A stretch of DNA of 64,000 nt from Miscanthus floridulus. Its lineage: Eukaryota > Streptophyta > Magnoliopsida > Poales > Poaceae. The first letter of the stretch is position 1; each line of letters starts with the position of its first letter. Location: assembly GCF_019320115.1 (NCBI RefSeq), contig NC_089591.1, positions 58,342,078 through 58,406,077 on the forward strand, given 5' to 3'. Positions 34,627 to 47,907 of the stretch are shown here, piece by piece. The notes below the pieces were generated by a model. The model worked only from the letters and a program-made list of their open reading frames with translations, did no database searches and was not told the origin of the DNA. A program made the position numbers and the translations under genes.

Positions 34627-34857
34627 CGTGGAGGAGGAAGAGGAGGCGACCATGGAGATGCAACCGCTATCCGGCTGCGCAGGCGGTAGCGGCGGCGGCG
34701 GCGACGAGTCTCTTCTGCTTGGGCGGGTGGATCTTGGGTTCCCGGCGTTCCCTGGCCTTCCGAGGATCTTCTCGGCCGTAATCTGGATCGGCGCAGGGCA
34801 CAGGACGGCTTCGCCGGATACCGCTGCCGGCGCCGCACCATGTCCGGGCAGGGGCAT
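34627..34857 (-). pseudogene. GC-rich exon interrupted by the gypsy element (distal part)
   Basis: GC-rich, exon-like sequence. On the minus strand an ATG overlaps the retroelement insertion site and opens an 'MPLPGHGAAPAA' frame of about 76 codons that runs to a donor-like CCACG|GTAGAG near 34626. The other half of the interrupted sequence lies at 48300-48490, beyond the retroelement, and again at 58896-59090 in the duplicated copy. A plus-strand frame is also open, so strand and product are uncertain. I do not recognise the protein. Confidence 0.4.
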
Positions 34858-35243
34858 CGTCGGTGCGGGAGCCACAGGATACCGTAAGGGAAGGAGAAAT
34901 CTATTCTAACCAGAATTCTTTTTCTCTAATGTTAGTAGAAATATTATTCTGTAATTATACTAGAAACTCTTATTGTAAACCGACTAAAATTCTGACCTCG
35001 TGACTATATAAAGGAGGGCAGGGTTCTAGGGACGGAGAATTGTACAACACAATACTTTACAATTAATCCAACGCAAAGGCTAACGTCGACTGAACGTAGG
35101 GTTATTACTCGATCAAAGATAAGGGTCCGAACTAGGATAAATCGACTGTCTCTTGCATTTACCGTCGAGTTCTGTATATGCTGAAGCCCAAACAAACTGC
35201 TCCGGAGACCCCGTGGTAGGCTATTGGTGGTGAAACATCGACA
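34858..35243 (+). repeat. 5' LTR of the gypsy element
   Basis: A 386-bp LTR beginning CGTCGGTGCGGG (the expected TG start is changed to CG) and ending ...AACATCGACA. A TATA box, CTATATAAAGG, lies at about 35004-35014 in a typical promoter position. It differs from the 3' LTR by roughly 10% by eye, many differences being C/T or G/A. Confidence 0.85.
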
Positions 35244-35262
35244 GCTGGCGCGCCAGGTAGAG
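35244..35262 (+). promoter_or_regulatory. Putative primer-binding region
   Basis: The sequence GCTGGCGCGCCAGGTAGAG follows the LTR directly. A TTGGCGCGCCAGGTAGGGG-like sequence at this place is usual in this retroelement group, where tRNA priming of reverse transcription occurs. I did not identify the tRNA. Confidence 0.5.
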
Positions 35263-35475
35263 GATTTCGACGACTTTGCATCCGAGAGCTCGATGGACCT
35301 CGACAACATGATCTTCTCGACAGGGTCAATCTTCATCTTCGGTTCGTGGATCTGCGAGGCAGGCGACGATGGCAAGCTCCAAAGTCGTCTCCTTGAAGAT
35401 TCAGATCATCATTAGGACTTTTCCATTTCGGCGACAACGACAGATCAACTTACTGAAAGATTCACACAGCTCGCG

Positions 35476-38400
35476 ATGTCCGATCCAACTCAGATCTCGC
35501 GGCTTCACGCATCCGATTCAAACTCAGGTTCTGCTTCCGAGACGGAGGCTTGTCCGAGTTCTTTCGGAAAACCGAGTTCTTTTCCGACAAGGCTCCAGAA
35601 CACGACATCAACCTATCAAAAATATAACTCGGAGTACACTCAGAGTACTCTAAAGAAGTCAGGTCCTCTTTCGTTCGGACTCCACAACATGGCAACATCT
35701 TATCGGGCACAGCTCGAAAGATCTCTGAATCCAGTACTTGGAATACCACTGACGGGAGCTCAAGAAGGTCTCGTCTTAACTATAACATCTCAAGACTACA
35801 TCGTCCACTGGCCAGGTTCCGTTCCTGAGGATAGCGGCACCCAACTAATCGACAATGCGACAACAACAATTCTACCCTACCAAGAAGGAGACTCGATCTG
35901 CGACCTCGAAGCCTCTACTAAAGTTATCAACAACTCTAACAGTACAGAAACCAACACCAATGACAGAACAACTCACTGCTCGAGAAGTACTCATGATTCG
36001 CCGTCCTCGATCACCATTGGTCCCCCCTAGAAGCGTCCGACGTTAGGTCTTTAGATGAATCTGAGTCCAACATATCACCATTTACCCAGGGGCACGATGG
36101 TGAGACCGAGAGTCAGAGGCAAGCCAGAGAAAGAAAGAACAAATTGAAACAAGGACGTCAACGCCGTGCTAAGCAGCGCAAGGAAGCTTAGATCAAATAT
36201 GAGTTAGACCTAGCCGAGTATAATAGAAGAAAATCAGAGCAAGAGGTCGAAGAAGGACGAGCAGCGAATACACCCTACTGATAAGATCTGAGAAGCACTA
36301 GAAGAACTTAGGGTGACTTCACATCCCAATGAAAAACAAGAACAGCTCTAGGACTTCCTCCGATCAACAGTCCTAAGGACGCACGACGAAAGGGCAATAT
36401 CTCATGAGCAGGAAGATCAAAATCAAAGAAAGTCCGCCTTCGAGAGACTTGGACCAAGTGGAAGTCACAACAGAGAAAGTAAAAGAAACCATAGTCAAAA
36501 CGACCGAGTCGAACAACCAAGAAAGGCCAAAAGCAAAGCACCTACTCGGATAGCCACACAGAACTACTCTCACCAAGACAACAGTTGGTAAGAAGGGGGC
36601 GCGGAATTAGAATACACAAAAGCCAGAACGTACGATAGATTCCCCTGTTTTACAAGCAGACTTGCTTCAATATGATTGCCTCACAAGTTCAAGCCATCCA
36701 ACCATTTCAAATATGATGGCAAGACAGAACCAAAGCAATGGCTCAAGATTTACTCGCAATCGATTGAATTGGCCAGAGGAGATGATGACGTCAAGACCTT
36801 GTTCTTTCCCATGGCCCTAGAAACCATGCCACTTCAATGGTTTGACAAATTGAATCCAGGATCAATCAGAAATTGGGAGAACTTACAAAGAGCTTTCTGT
36901 AAAATTTCGCTGGTATCATTACACACCTAATTACCCACACAGAGTTAAAATAACTCAAGCAGAAATGAGGTGAAAGTCTCAGAAATTACTATCGACGATT
37001 TGGCGAACTATGAGCTCAAGTACATGACATCACCCAACGAGAAGTAATTGAAGCTTTCTCTCACGGAATTATGGCTAGGTGGTAATTTCAAGACTTCTAC
37101 AAAGAAAACCCAAGAAACAATGAAGAATTCAGACGAACAGTGGAAAAGATGATTACCACAGAGGAAAAGACACGAGAAAGATTCCTGGATAGAAACAACC
37201 GAGACAACCCTGGATAAGCAAAATCTTCAAAATAATAGACATCGGGAAAGAAAACGTAGGACCAGACAATATAGTAGCGACGACTGACAAATTAAGAAAG
37301 TTTTATAAGCCCATGGGGTATGACGGCATTGAAAACATGCGTTGCGTCTTGCACCCCAAAGGAAATCACACCATCAGAGATTGCTACACCTTCAAAGATC
37401 GATACACAAGAAATGATAGTAAGAAAAATACCAAAGAAGGCAATCAGAAAAAAGAAGAAGACAACCACGAAGACAAGGGATTCCAAAAATCTAAGGGGAC
37501 AGTAGTAGTAATCTTTGCCAGGGTCCCAGATTCTAGAAGCAAACATCAAGAAAAGCTAGCGCTGCGAACCATCATGGCAATAGAACTGGCTACCCCAAGA
37601 TATCTTAACTGGTTACAGTATCCAATCCAATTCTCAAGAGAAGACCAATGGACTAGCATAGGAAACGTAGGCCATTACCCACTGGTTCTAGATCCAACTA
37701 TTACTGGTATGACTGTCACAAAAGTACTAATCGACGGGGAAACCGAACTCAACATCATTTTCTTAGAAACTCTAAGGAAGATGGGACTACAACTCACCGG
37801 GATGATTACACCAATAAGCATGCCTTTTTATGGTATAGTACTCAGCAAGGCAGCAATGCCACTTGGACAAATCACTCTACCAGTTACTTTTGAGACTCCC
37901 TCGAACTACCGTACATAGTTCATCAAGTTTAAAGTTGCGGACTTCGATTCATCATATCACGCAATTCTCGAGCGCCCAGCACTAGCAAAATTCATGGCAA
38001 TACCGCATTATTCGTACCTATTGCTTAAGATGCCAGGGCCTAACGGTGTCCTCTCTCTTCGGAGTGATTTGAAGCGCGCTTTTGACTACGATGTTTAGAC
38101 AATCCAAATTGCAGCAAAAGCACAGGCCACCAATGGAAGAAAAGAAATAGCCACTGTTGCAGCAGAAATGAGCCCAGAAGAGCTAGTGATACCGGCTAAA
38201 AAACCCAGCATCCTAACACCACCAAAAGAAGCCGACGTCAAGCAAATCGACCTGGGTACCAGTGATCCCTCCAAAACGGCAACCATCAGTGCCCACCTCT
38301 CGGTAAAATAGGAACTCACGCTCACCAACTTTCTTCAGAACAACAAAGATATCTTCGCTTGGAAGTCGGCCAACATGCCAGGGGTTCTAAGAGAGTTGGC

Positions 38401-41400
38401 TGAGCACAGAATTGATATCAATGAAGGCTCCAAGCCTGTAAAGCAACGACTACAACGATTCTCACCTGATAAGAAGGCAACAATTAAAAAAGAAATCACA
38501 AAACTAATGGCAGCCGGATTCATTAGAGAAATCCTCCATCCAGATTGGCTAGCAAACCTAGTTCTAGTACAGAAAAAGAATACGGACGAGTGGCGCATAT
38601 GTGTCGACTACACAGATCTCAACAAACACTACCCGAAAGATCTGTTCGGGCTACCACGCATCGATTAGATAGTTGATTCAACAGCAGGATCCGTCCTATT
38701 ATCCTTCCTTGATTGCTATTTAGGATATCACCAAATCATATTAAAGAAACAAGACCAGAGCAAGACATCTTTCATCACTCCATTCAGTGCCTACTGCTAC
38801 AAAACAATGTCATTTGGACTAAAAAATGCTGGTGCCACTTACCAAAGAGCTATTCAAACGTGCCTCGGTGATCAGATCGGTGAAAACATAGAAGCATACG
38901 TGGATGACTGTAGTAGAAAAAAAAAGAACCCGGATACACTCATTGAAGACTTAAAGCAAACCTTCGAAAACCTAAAAGATGAAGGTGGAAATTGAACCCA
39001 AACAAGTGTATATTCAGAGTTCCTTCGGGACAACTACTCAGATTCTTAGTCAGTCATCGCGGAATCGAAGCAAGCAGCCAAGCAGATTCGAGCCATAACA
39101 GAGATGGGCCCTCCTCGAAGTGTCAAAGATGTGCAGAAACTAACAGGCTGCATGGCGGCCCTCAATCATTTCATATCAAGACTGGGCAAAAAAGGGTTAC
39201 CTTTCTTTAAATTGCTAAAGAAGACAGATAAGTTTGAGTGGACAGAAGAAGCCAATGAAGCTTTCAAGAAGCTCAAGGCATACCTCACCTCCTCACCTTC
39301 TCACCTCCGAATAAATACTGAAGACATGATGTTGTACATTGCGGCAACTTCTACTGTGATCAACATTGCGATTGTCATAGAAAGAGAAGAAGGACGTGTA
39401 TATAAAGTACAACGCCCCACATACTACATCAGTGAAGTACTATCAGAATCAAAAATCCGGTACCCACATATGTAAAAACTACTCTACGCCCTTCTGATCA
39501 CTTCACACAAGCTTCGCCTCTATTTTGAAAGCCATAAGATTACCGTGGTGACAGATTTCCCACTCGGAGACATCCTACACAACAGAGATGCAACAGGGTG
39601 CATATCTAAGTGGGCAGTTGAACTTGGTGCTCTCAATATCAATTTTACCCCACAGAAGGCAATTAAATCTCAAGCCCTGACCGATTTTATTACCGAGTGG
39701 ATAGAAATTCAACAACCTATGTCAAATACCATCCTTGATCATTGGAAGATATACTTTGATGGATCACTCAAGCTAGGCAGAGCTATTGCAAGTGTTCTCC
39801 TCATTTCTCCAGATGGAAAATAACTCAAGTATGTCCTTCAGATACTATGGCAAGCTACAAACAATGCAGCAGAATACGAAGCCCTCATCCACGGGCTGTG
39901 AGTGGCAATTACCCTCGGAATCAAGCGTTTACTTGTATACGGCAATTCAGCAGTAGTCATCAATCAAGTCAACAAAGATTGGGACTGCACCAAAGAAAAC
40001 ATAGGCGCTTACTGTGTAGAAATACGAAAGCTCAAAAAAATTTCAAGGACTAGAAATTCTACACGTCCTACATGATTCTAATATTGCAGCAGATGTCCTT
40101 GCCAAGCTTGGATCAGACAGGGCGAAGGTCCCACCTGGTGTATTTATAGAGGAGTTATCAGCTCCCTCTATCAAATAACTTGGGGAGATAACCCCTGAAA
40201 TCTTAGCTAAAGGCACCCAGATTTTGGTAATCATCACTTCATAGACCTAGGTTTTTATTGATTACATCAAAGAGAATAATTTGCCAGCGGAAAAAGAGGA
40301 AGCTACCCGAGTTATTCGCAGAAGCAAGAATTATGTCCTAGTAGGAGACAAGCTCTATAGAAGAGCCACATCATCAGGAGTACTCCTAAAACGTGTCTCA
40401 TTTGAAGAGGGCAAAGAGATCCTAGATGAAATACACTCAGGTTGCTGTGGAAATCATGCCGCTTTAAGAACACTAGTTGGCAAAGCATTCTGCACCGGTT
40501 TCTACTGGCTAACCGCTTTGAAAGACATAGAAGAACTCGTCAGAAGATGTAAAGGTTGTCAAATGTTCGTAAGACAAGCTCATGTGCTAGCTCACAACCT
40601 CATCTGCATCCCACCTGCTTGGCCTTTCTCCTGCTAGGGGCTGGATCAAGTAGGACCTCTAAAGAAAGCAAAAGGCGGTTTCGAGTACATCTTCGTAGCA
40701 ATTGACAAGTTCATCAAGTGGATTGAATACAAACCACTCGCAAAATACAACGCAACCAAAGCAGTCGAGTTCATCCAAGACATTATGCACCGCTTTGGCA
40801 TGTCCAATAGAATCATCACGGATTTGGGTTCTCCCTTCACAGCCACAAAATTCCAAAGTTGGGCACATGACTGCGGCTTCAGAATAGATTACACATCAGT
40901 CGCACATCCAGAGGCCAACAGACAAGTCAAAAGGGCTAACGGACTCATACTAGCTGGATTAAAACCAAGATTGTATGAAGAACTAGTAGACTATGGATTA
41001 AAATGGATTGAAGAATTACCCAAGGTCGTATGGGGGCTACGGACTCAAATAAGCAGAGCATCCGGACACTCACCTTTTTTCCTAGTTTACGGATCAGAAG
41101 CCATACTACCTGCCGACTTGATCTAGATGTCACCAAGGATAGAGCGATATGACAAAGGAGAAGCAGAACAAACTCGAAGATTAGAGTTCGATAGTATAGA
41201 AGAAGTCAGAGTAAACGCTACCCTTCAATCAGCAAGATACCTCCAAGGATTAAGACGCCACTACAATAAGAATACCCAGTCTTGATCATTACAAGTCGGA
41301 GACCTGGTACTAAGAAGAATACAAAAAACTGATGGACGCCATAAACTACTTAGTCCATGGGAAGGTCCTTTTATCGTCACAAAAGTCACCGGACCGGGCA

Positions 41401-41483
41401 CATACAAGTTGATAACTGAAGACGAAAAAGAAGTCAATAATAAATGGCACATCAGCCAGCTACAAAGATTCTACGCATAAAAA
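35476..41483 (+). pseudogene. Decayed gag-pol of the gypsy element
   Basis: Gag N-terminal part at 35476-36200, gag core at 36676-36930 ('FKYDGKTEPKQWL'), a zinc knuckle near 37335-37390 (CVLHPKGNHTIRDC), protease at about 37675-37830 (VLIDGETELNI, altered from the usual DG-G/S pattern), RT at 38375-39000, RNase H at about 39740-40190, and an integrase HHCC finger at about 40430-40570 with its core up to 41126. The RNase H motif reads YGNS where YGDS is expected. In the integrase core the catalytic Glu of the usual QVERANG is Lys (QVKRANG). At least twelve in-frame stops occur, for example 38096, 38309, 38666, 39473, 39821, 39899, 40176, 40242, 40635, 41124 and 41283. A small frame error near 38940 follows the YVDD motif. 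No functional polyprotein can be made. Confidence 0.85.
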
Positions 41484-41670
41484 CAACTCAAGGGAAAATA
41501 TATATACAAGCCACAAGAGATCAATGTTCATGATCAATAAAGATAGCGCTCATCAACAATATATGTACTATTATGACCTATCAATATTCATGATCAATAA
41601 AGATGGTTCTTTTTTGACAAACATATGTCTTATTATGGCTTTCCCCGAGTTGTTTCCAATGAGCACCAAA

Positions 41671-42215
41671 AAGCAAAATGGCTGAACATACCGGCATCGG
41701 CTGAGAGCAAAAGAGCTGAAAACATGCTTGAGCCCACCGATGAGGGTAGCTAACAAGCTAACACCCAAAACAAAAAGCAAAATGGCTAAAAGATGCCCGA
41801 GCATACTGGTCGAGAGCAAAAGAGCTGAAAACATGCTTGAGCCCGCCGATGAGGGTAGCTAACAAGCTAACACCTGAAACAAAAAGCAAAATAGCTGAAA
41901 AGACGCTTGAGCATACTGGCCGAGAGCAAAAGAGCTAAAAACATGCCTGAGCCCGCCGATGAGGGTAGCTAATAAGCTAACACTCGAACAAAAAAGCAAA
42001 ATGGCTGAAAAGATGCCTGAGCATACCGATCGAGAGCAAAAGAGCTGAAAACATGCTTGAGCCTGCCGATGAGGGTAGCTAATAAGCTAACACCCGAACA
42101 AAAAAGCAAAATGGCTGAAAAAACGTCTAAGCATACCAGCCGAGAGCAAAAGAGCTAAAAGATGCTTGAGCCCGCTGATGAGGGTAGCTAATAAGCTAAC
42201 ACCCAAACCAAAAAA
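41671..42215 (+). repeat. About 110-bp tandem repeats, five units
   Basis: The marker 'gcaaaatggct' recurs at about 41673, 41777, 41886, 41996 and 42106, with a decayed one at 42216, giving a period near 110 bp. Each unit contains 'gagagcaaaagagctgaaaacatgc' and 'gatgagggtagcta'. Tandem arrays in the untranslated region after pol are usual for Tat-group elements. The same array recurs at about 52240-52780. Confidence 0.9.
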
Positions 42216-42879
42216 CAAAACGACTAAAACTAAGCCTGAACATAAATCAGAGCAACTTCAAGACAAGACCCTCTAGCTCCTTGTTCCAAATAGCAAGAGA
42301 CTCGAGGGCTACACTCAGAAGATCCCAAGAAGCGCTACACAGTTTCGCTCAAGAAAGCACTCGGACAACGCTTGTTCCTGCTCAACAAGACTTGAAGGAA
42401 CAAGACGAGGCTTCCAGAGCTCTACCATGAAGTGCTCAGGGGCTTGTCGATCCTAGGATGTTTTTGCAACCAGAGGTAGGACCAGATGCTGACCACACTC
42501 TGAGTTAAGCCGAAAAGAAGAAGCTAGAGATGTGCTAAGTCTTTTCAGTACTAACAAGAACACAAAGTTTGTTGAGACAATGATCTATACCGAGATGTTT
42601 ACAAGTCACAGACGAAAGCCAGACAAGCACTCGACAAATCAAGAAAGTTTGTCAAGACATCAATCTACATATACCGAGTTGTTTACAAGGCACAAACAAA
42701 AGCCAAAAAACACTCGACAGATCAAGAACATTTGTCAAGACAATGGTTTACCTAAGCCGAGTTATTTACGAGACAAAGAAATACAGACAAAGAAGACATC
42801 AACAAAAAATAAAGAATCTCCATTCAGTTTTCAAGTATAGTGTTTTGTTATAGAAGCTGGAATACAAAGGTCGATTACA

Positions 42880-45800
42880 TCAGGCATTGTCATCAGGAGA
42901 AGAAACATCAATGTTAAGATGATCTACAATCTTCCTAGCTAAATCATCGACCTCAGGCTCCAACCACTCAACAGCATCCAGGTACTCTTGGCTCTCGGCT
43001 TCATCAGCAACCTTGGACAAATGAAAGTCTAGAGAAAGAACCCGAACCTGGGCAAGAACGTTCCTAGTATAAAGATGGGCACACTGCTTCACGAACTCCT
43101 AGAAACAGGGTCAGCACTTGAGGAATGAACTAAGCCCAAGAATGACCATCATCTACTGGAGTCCAGAGAAGGTCGGCTACTGACCGAAAAGACTTCCACA
43201 AAGCCTTCCAGTTCTCAGTAGCCATTGCCAACTTGCCAGTCAAGTCCTCACATGGTTTTTTGGGCCTACACAAGATCTCTATTAGCTCCATGCCTAATCA
43301 ACTTAGCAAGCGCGAGTTCTTCTTCAGCTTGAGTAATTATCCTCCTCAGCCTTATTGTGGCTAGTACGAACGAGTGTCTTCATCTCCTCGATACCCTCCG
43401 AGAGCTTCTGCTTTTCAACTCAGAGAGCTAGACCAAGCAACAAAAGACAAGTCAGTAGAAAGGCAAATTTGAATACAAAGGGAAGCGAAAAGGAACTCAC
43501 GATACCATGGCACTCTTTCTTCATGGCCTCCACATTTTTAAGGCCTCCTAGGTAGCTGCATCCCTCTGCTTTTCTACCTCAACTATCTGGGCACAGAGAG
43601 CCTTCTCCTCCTTCTGATGCATCTGACGCTCAGTCTCTAACTTGGCCCGACAGAGGTCAAGCTCTGCCTTCAGGGTACTCACATTAGAAGACAACTTTTT
43701 CTCGTTTTAGATGAGAAAAAGAAGCCGGTATGATCATGAGAAAAAACTGGGCAAAAAGAGACAAAGAAAAACAAGACATAAGGACAGAAGAAAAATAAAC
43801 ATCCAAAGAAAGAACTGCAGAAAAACTTACTTGTAGCCTTTTCCTAAAAGAAGTCATAAGGGTCGACAAGCTTCCCTAGGCAGCGATTAGCTCCGACAAT
43901 CGATGAGTGGCATCAAACTGCTGCACCATGTCATCAGCCAAAGGCGGACCACTGGAGGCAAGAAGAGGAGAGGGAGAAGCCGGCCGAGGCGAAGAAGGCA
44001 TGACCAGGGCAATCTCCTGGGAAGCCATGGCCAATCCCTCAGATGAACCCACCGCCATGGCCACGGTCACCTCGGGAGCCAGCAAATCAGCAGCTGTGAA
44101 CTCTGTCCCCCCCCCACAGCCACCTCGGCAACCATGCGTTCTGAGTCTTGAGACGCAGTATGCAAGGGCACACCAGAGGTTTGACAAGAAGTCGACTAGA
44201 GGCTCAGGAAAGACGAAGGCCTAAAAGTTGACAAGGAAACTCATCAAAAAGAATAAGAAAAAAGGAGAACAGAAGCAGAGAAATAAAACCAGAATTCACT
44301 CACTCAGCTATCTTCTTCTTCATAAAACCAAAAGAAGACCTCGTAGGGGGAACCACGGCAGTAAAAACATCACCACCACCCTGCGATAGGAGCGGTGTAG
44401 CCGGTACTAGAGCCTTAGAAGAACTCGAACCCGATGTTTGCTTGCTACAAGAAAACAAGACCAAAGTCAAAACAAAAAGAGGAGTTCAACAACAGGAAAA
44501 CAAGAAAAGAACTCACCGATGAGTAACGAGGGCAGCATCATCATCCTCTTCCTCCTCACTCTTGACCAAGGCCACCATAGCTCCAGCTAAAAAAGGACAA
44601 AAGTACTCGGTCAAAGATAAAAACAAACAGCAAAAGGATAGAGCGTATTAATATGCTCACCTAAGAGCATGCTAGCTACAACTAGAGTACCTAGATGAGT
44701 ACTTGACTGGCAAGACTTCTTGGTAGCAGATGGAGCAGAAGAAGAACTATCCGCTCGCCCCCTCTTTCCAAAAGTACGAGGAGCTCGAGGATCTGGACGA
44801 GGAACATACTCTTCATATACGTCAGAAAATGCAGAAGAAACATCGGAAAGCATCATGGTAGTTTGAAACTTACTAGTCAAGGACGCCCTAACAAGACTAC
44901 CCCTAGCCTCCACATTTGTAGGGAAATCATCAAGGGGAATTGGATCAGCGAAATTACGCCCCTAATTCCTATAAAAGAGTAAAACAACAAGACAAGGAAG
45001 ATTAAGCAAAAAGTGGATACAACAAAAGAGAATCAAAAGTACCCGCATAAAGAAAAGAACAACTCATAGCAGGGGGTGGGTTGTTAGCACTGTACTCAAG
45101 GATAGCAAGTGGGATGATGCTTACTCCTTTCAGCATCTTCTAAAGATGTTCGAGCACCTCCTCATCGGTCAACTCAAGGGCAGGGACCATATGAGAAGGG
45201 TCCTCTACCCCAGAGTACTCAAAACCATAATGTTCATGCTCTTTCAAAGGTTGAACTCAGTGGTGAAGAAAACTTGAAATAATCCCAAAGCTGGTCAAGC
45301 CTTGCTGTTTCAGAGTGCAAATCCTCTCAAGAAAAGGCTTGATCATCTAGAGCTCAGCAGTCATCACAGGGTTCTTTTCCCATTGGTCATTAACCAAGGG
45401 ACTAGATCTAGAGTGAACAGAAAGAGGAGGAATCAAGTTGGCAGCATAAAACTAGTCAACACGTCAATCCCTCACAGAATCAATCAGGTTATAGTCAAAG
45501 AATTTGCTCTTAAGACCCTGGCAAAACTAGATCCCGCAGCCACCAAGAACATTGGTGTCATCACGGCAGGGTTGTGGCTTCAGACGAAAGAAGTAACGAA
45601 AGAGAGAAAGAGAAGGAGGAATTCCAAGGAAGGTTTCACAAAGATGAACAAAAATAGAAAGATGAAGGACAACATTGGGAGCAAGGTGGTTCAGGCTAAT
45701 CCCAAAATAGTTAAGAAATCGGTGAAGAAAGACAGAAGCAGGAAGGCAGAGACCAGCACTGATAAAGGAGATAAAAAGAATAATCTCACCGGGACTTAGA

Positions 45801-46027
45801 GCAGGGAGCCAATGCTCGCCTGGAGCTCTCCAATCAGCAAACTCCTTGCTCTGGAGCAGGCCATCACTCACGAGCTCGTAAAGCTGATCTTCAGTTGTTG
45901 TTGGAGCCGGCCAGATCTTCTGAGCAGTCCTCATCGCCATGAATTCTTGATTTTCAATGACGGAGAGCGATGCTTCCTCGTCGACAAAGCTCGCCTGGGA
46001 CTTACTCGTCGACTTCTTCCTACCCAT
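42880..46027 (-). pseudogene. Antisense gene of the gypsy element, copy 1
   Basis: A minus-strand gene starting with the ATG at 46025-46027 ('MGRKKSTSKSQASF'). The first part includes 'APGEHWLPALSPGEIILF' and 'FLHRFLNYFGISLNHLAPN', the hallmark of the plant family labelled putative gypsy-type transposon domain (Pfam PF04195, from memory). Further blocks follow towards lower coordinates: 'VNDQWEKNPVMTAEL' and 'LKQQGLTSFGI' at about 45300-45420, a Ser/Pro-rich linker at 44611-44913 and 43876-44187, then a coiled-coil-like C-terminal part and a final exon ending at 42880. Several frames and probable introns are involved, and stops are present. Extra antisense genes are known in Tat-group elements. 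Their function is not established. Confidence 0.7.
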
Positions 46028-47907
46028 GTACTAGCAAAAGCAATGGGGCACTAAGAATAGAGATGGCTCGGACGACAGCGCTCAGATGACGGCGACAATG
46101 GTGATGGTGGAGTTTTGAAGACTAGGGTTTCAAGGCAAAGGCAAGGTACCAAAGAAAAAGAGGAGAAAGGCCTTTAAATAGATTTTACACTAGTAAAAAC
46201 GCAGCCCACCAGGCCTATTTTAACACGGCATGAGGACGCAACGGTCTATTTACCGATGCAGCTAAACTGACGGACGGCTTAAATCCACACAACGGTACAG
46301 TTCAATAGGTAGATTTCAGACTTATCCATCCAGGACCATGGCAGAGTTATCATATTACCACAAAAAGAACTCATCAACAATAAAGCAAAGAAGAGTTACC
46401 TCACAAGGAGCGCAACAACCCGGTCCTTATAGAAAGAACTCAGAAATCTTATCAATAACCGGGACATCAGGAAAATAAAGAATTACAACTTAGAAGACAA
46501 GATTTTTTCCATTATAACTGGTTTCAAAAAATAAAAAATTACACATCTTACAAGACCCAACGAACTCGGTACCACGACAAGCAAAGTAGCAAAGAGGAAC
46601 CCGGACACGGCTAGGCTCTAGAACGACTACGTGTTCCAAATTGCTACTCGGTAGGACAAACTGCCCTCGGCTACACTGTTTTCTTCAAAGGACGAACGCA
46701 GTGCATCCAAGGCAGAAATCAGCAATACGGCAGGACAACATGGAGCATAGAAGGCCGGTAGGCATCTATCTACCCAAGTCTGATGTGATGCTAGATATGG
46801 TGCTGATCTGCACTGGACAGTCTTAGGGCAGGCGACGAGGATCAACCCAGAACTGCCAGATGAAGGATCGCATCCCACATCAAAAGACTCCCTTCAACTA
46901 CTGCCACGTACTTCCAAGTACAATGTTGCTGCGAGATTAGCCTACCTCTAATCCCTATCACAAGACTCCCTTCAGCTACGATAAGATACACAAGAACTAC
47001 AAAATACACCCGGGGGCTGCTCTACTTCAGTAACTATCATATTCATGACTATGGAGATTTCAGACCACACAACAAAGTGCTCGATGAATCAAAATAGCAC
47101 AACAGAAGGGTATTTATAGACCAAAGAAGCGGTGCACATAGATCGGGAGCACCAACAGAACAAGCCTAACAAAGGACAGAGTGAAAAGATAGAATTCAAT
47201 GAAAGAGGACTCAGGCGTGAAGGAACAGTACTCAAGGACGAGCATATTTGAAAGGATATACCAACACTGTACAACTCATGAGCAAACAATATTTACACTC
47301 AACCACTACCAAACAACCACATCTGACAATAGCAGTCCGCCAGAAAATATGCCAAGACCCAGCACCTGAGTTCTTTTTGAATAAAAGAACCTGGATATAC
47401 GCTCGGGGCGGCAATAGGAGAGGATTTTCAGCTCTTTTGAACAGCATAAGATTCAAGACTCTCTAACTTTTTATTCCAAATAGCAAGAGGCTCAGGGGCT
47501 ACACTCAGTGAGTGCACTTTTTCCTTAAAAAAAGCACATATCACTTAGAAGACTTCTTCAAGACAGACCACTTCAAGGCCACACGACAAAAAGAACACGA
47601 ACATAGCTATATCCGAGCTCTTTTTAACAAAGAACCCGGGTATACGCTTAGGAGCCCTTCGATGAAGATTCAGGGCGATTTCAAGAGAAGACCCTCAACC
47701 TCCTTGTGCCAAACAGCAAGAGGCTCGGGGGCTACACCCAAATGGGAGTACTTTTTTCTTCAAAAAGGTACACACCATGCGAAGATCTCATGAAGCACTA
47801 CATGGTTTCACTCAAGAAAGCACGTGGACAATGCTTGTTCCTGCTCGACAAGACTTGGAGGAACATGACGAGGCTTCCGGAACTCAACCATGAAGTGCTC
47901 GGGGGCT

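Noticed and set aside
34628..34909. Plus-strand 93-residue frame beginning in the GC-rich exon and entering the 5' LTR
   Set aside because: It uses a non-ATG start and runs into retroelement sequence. The coding strand of the interrupted exon remains unproven.
41671..42215. Regularly spaced repeats resembling a CRISPR array
   Set aside because: The repeat unit is about 110 bp with no unique spacers, and it sits in the 3' region of a plant retroelement. It is an ordinary tandem repeat.
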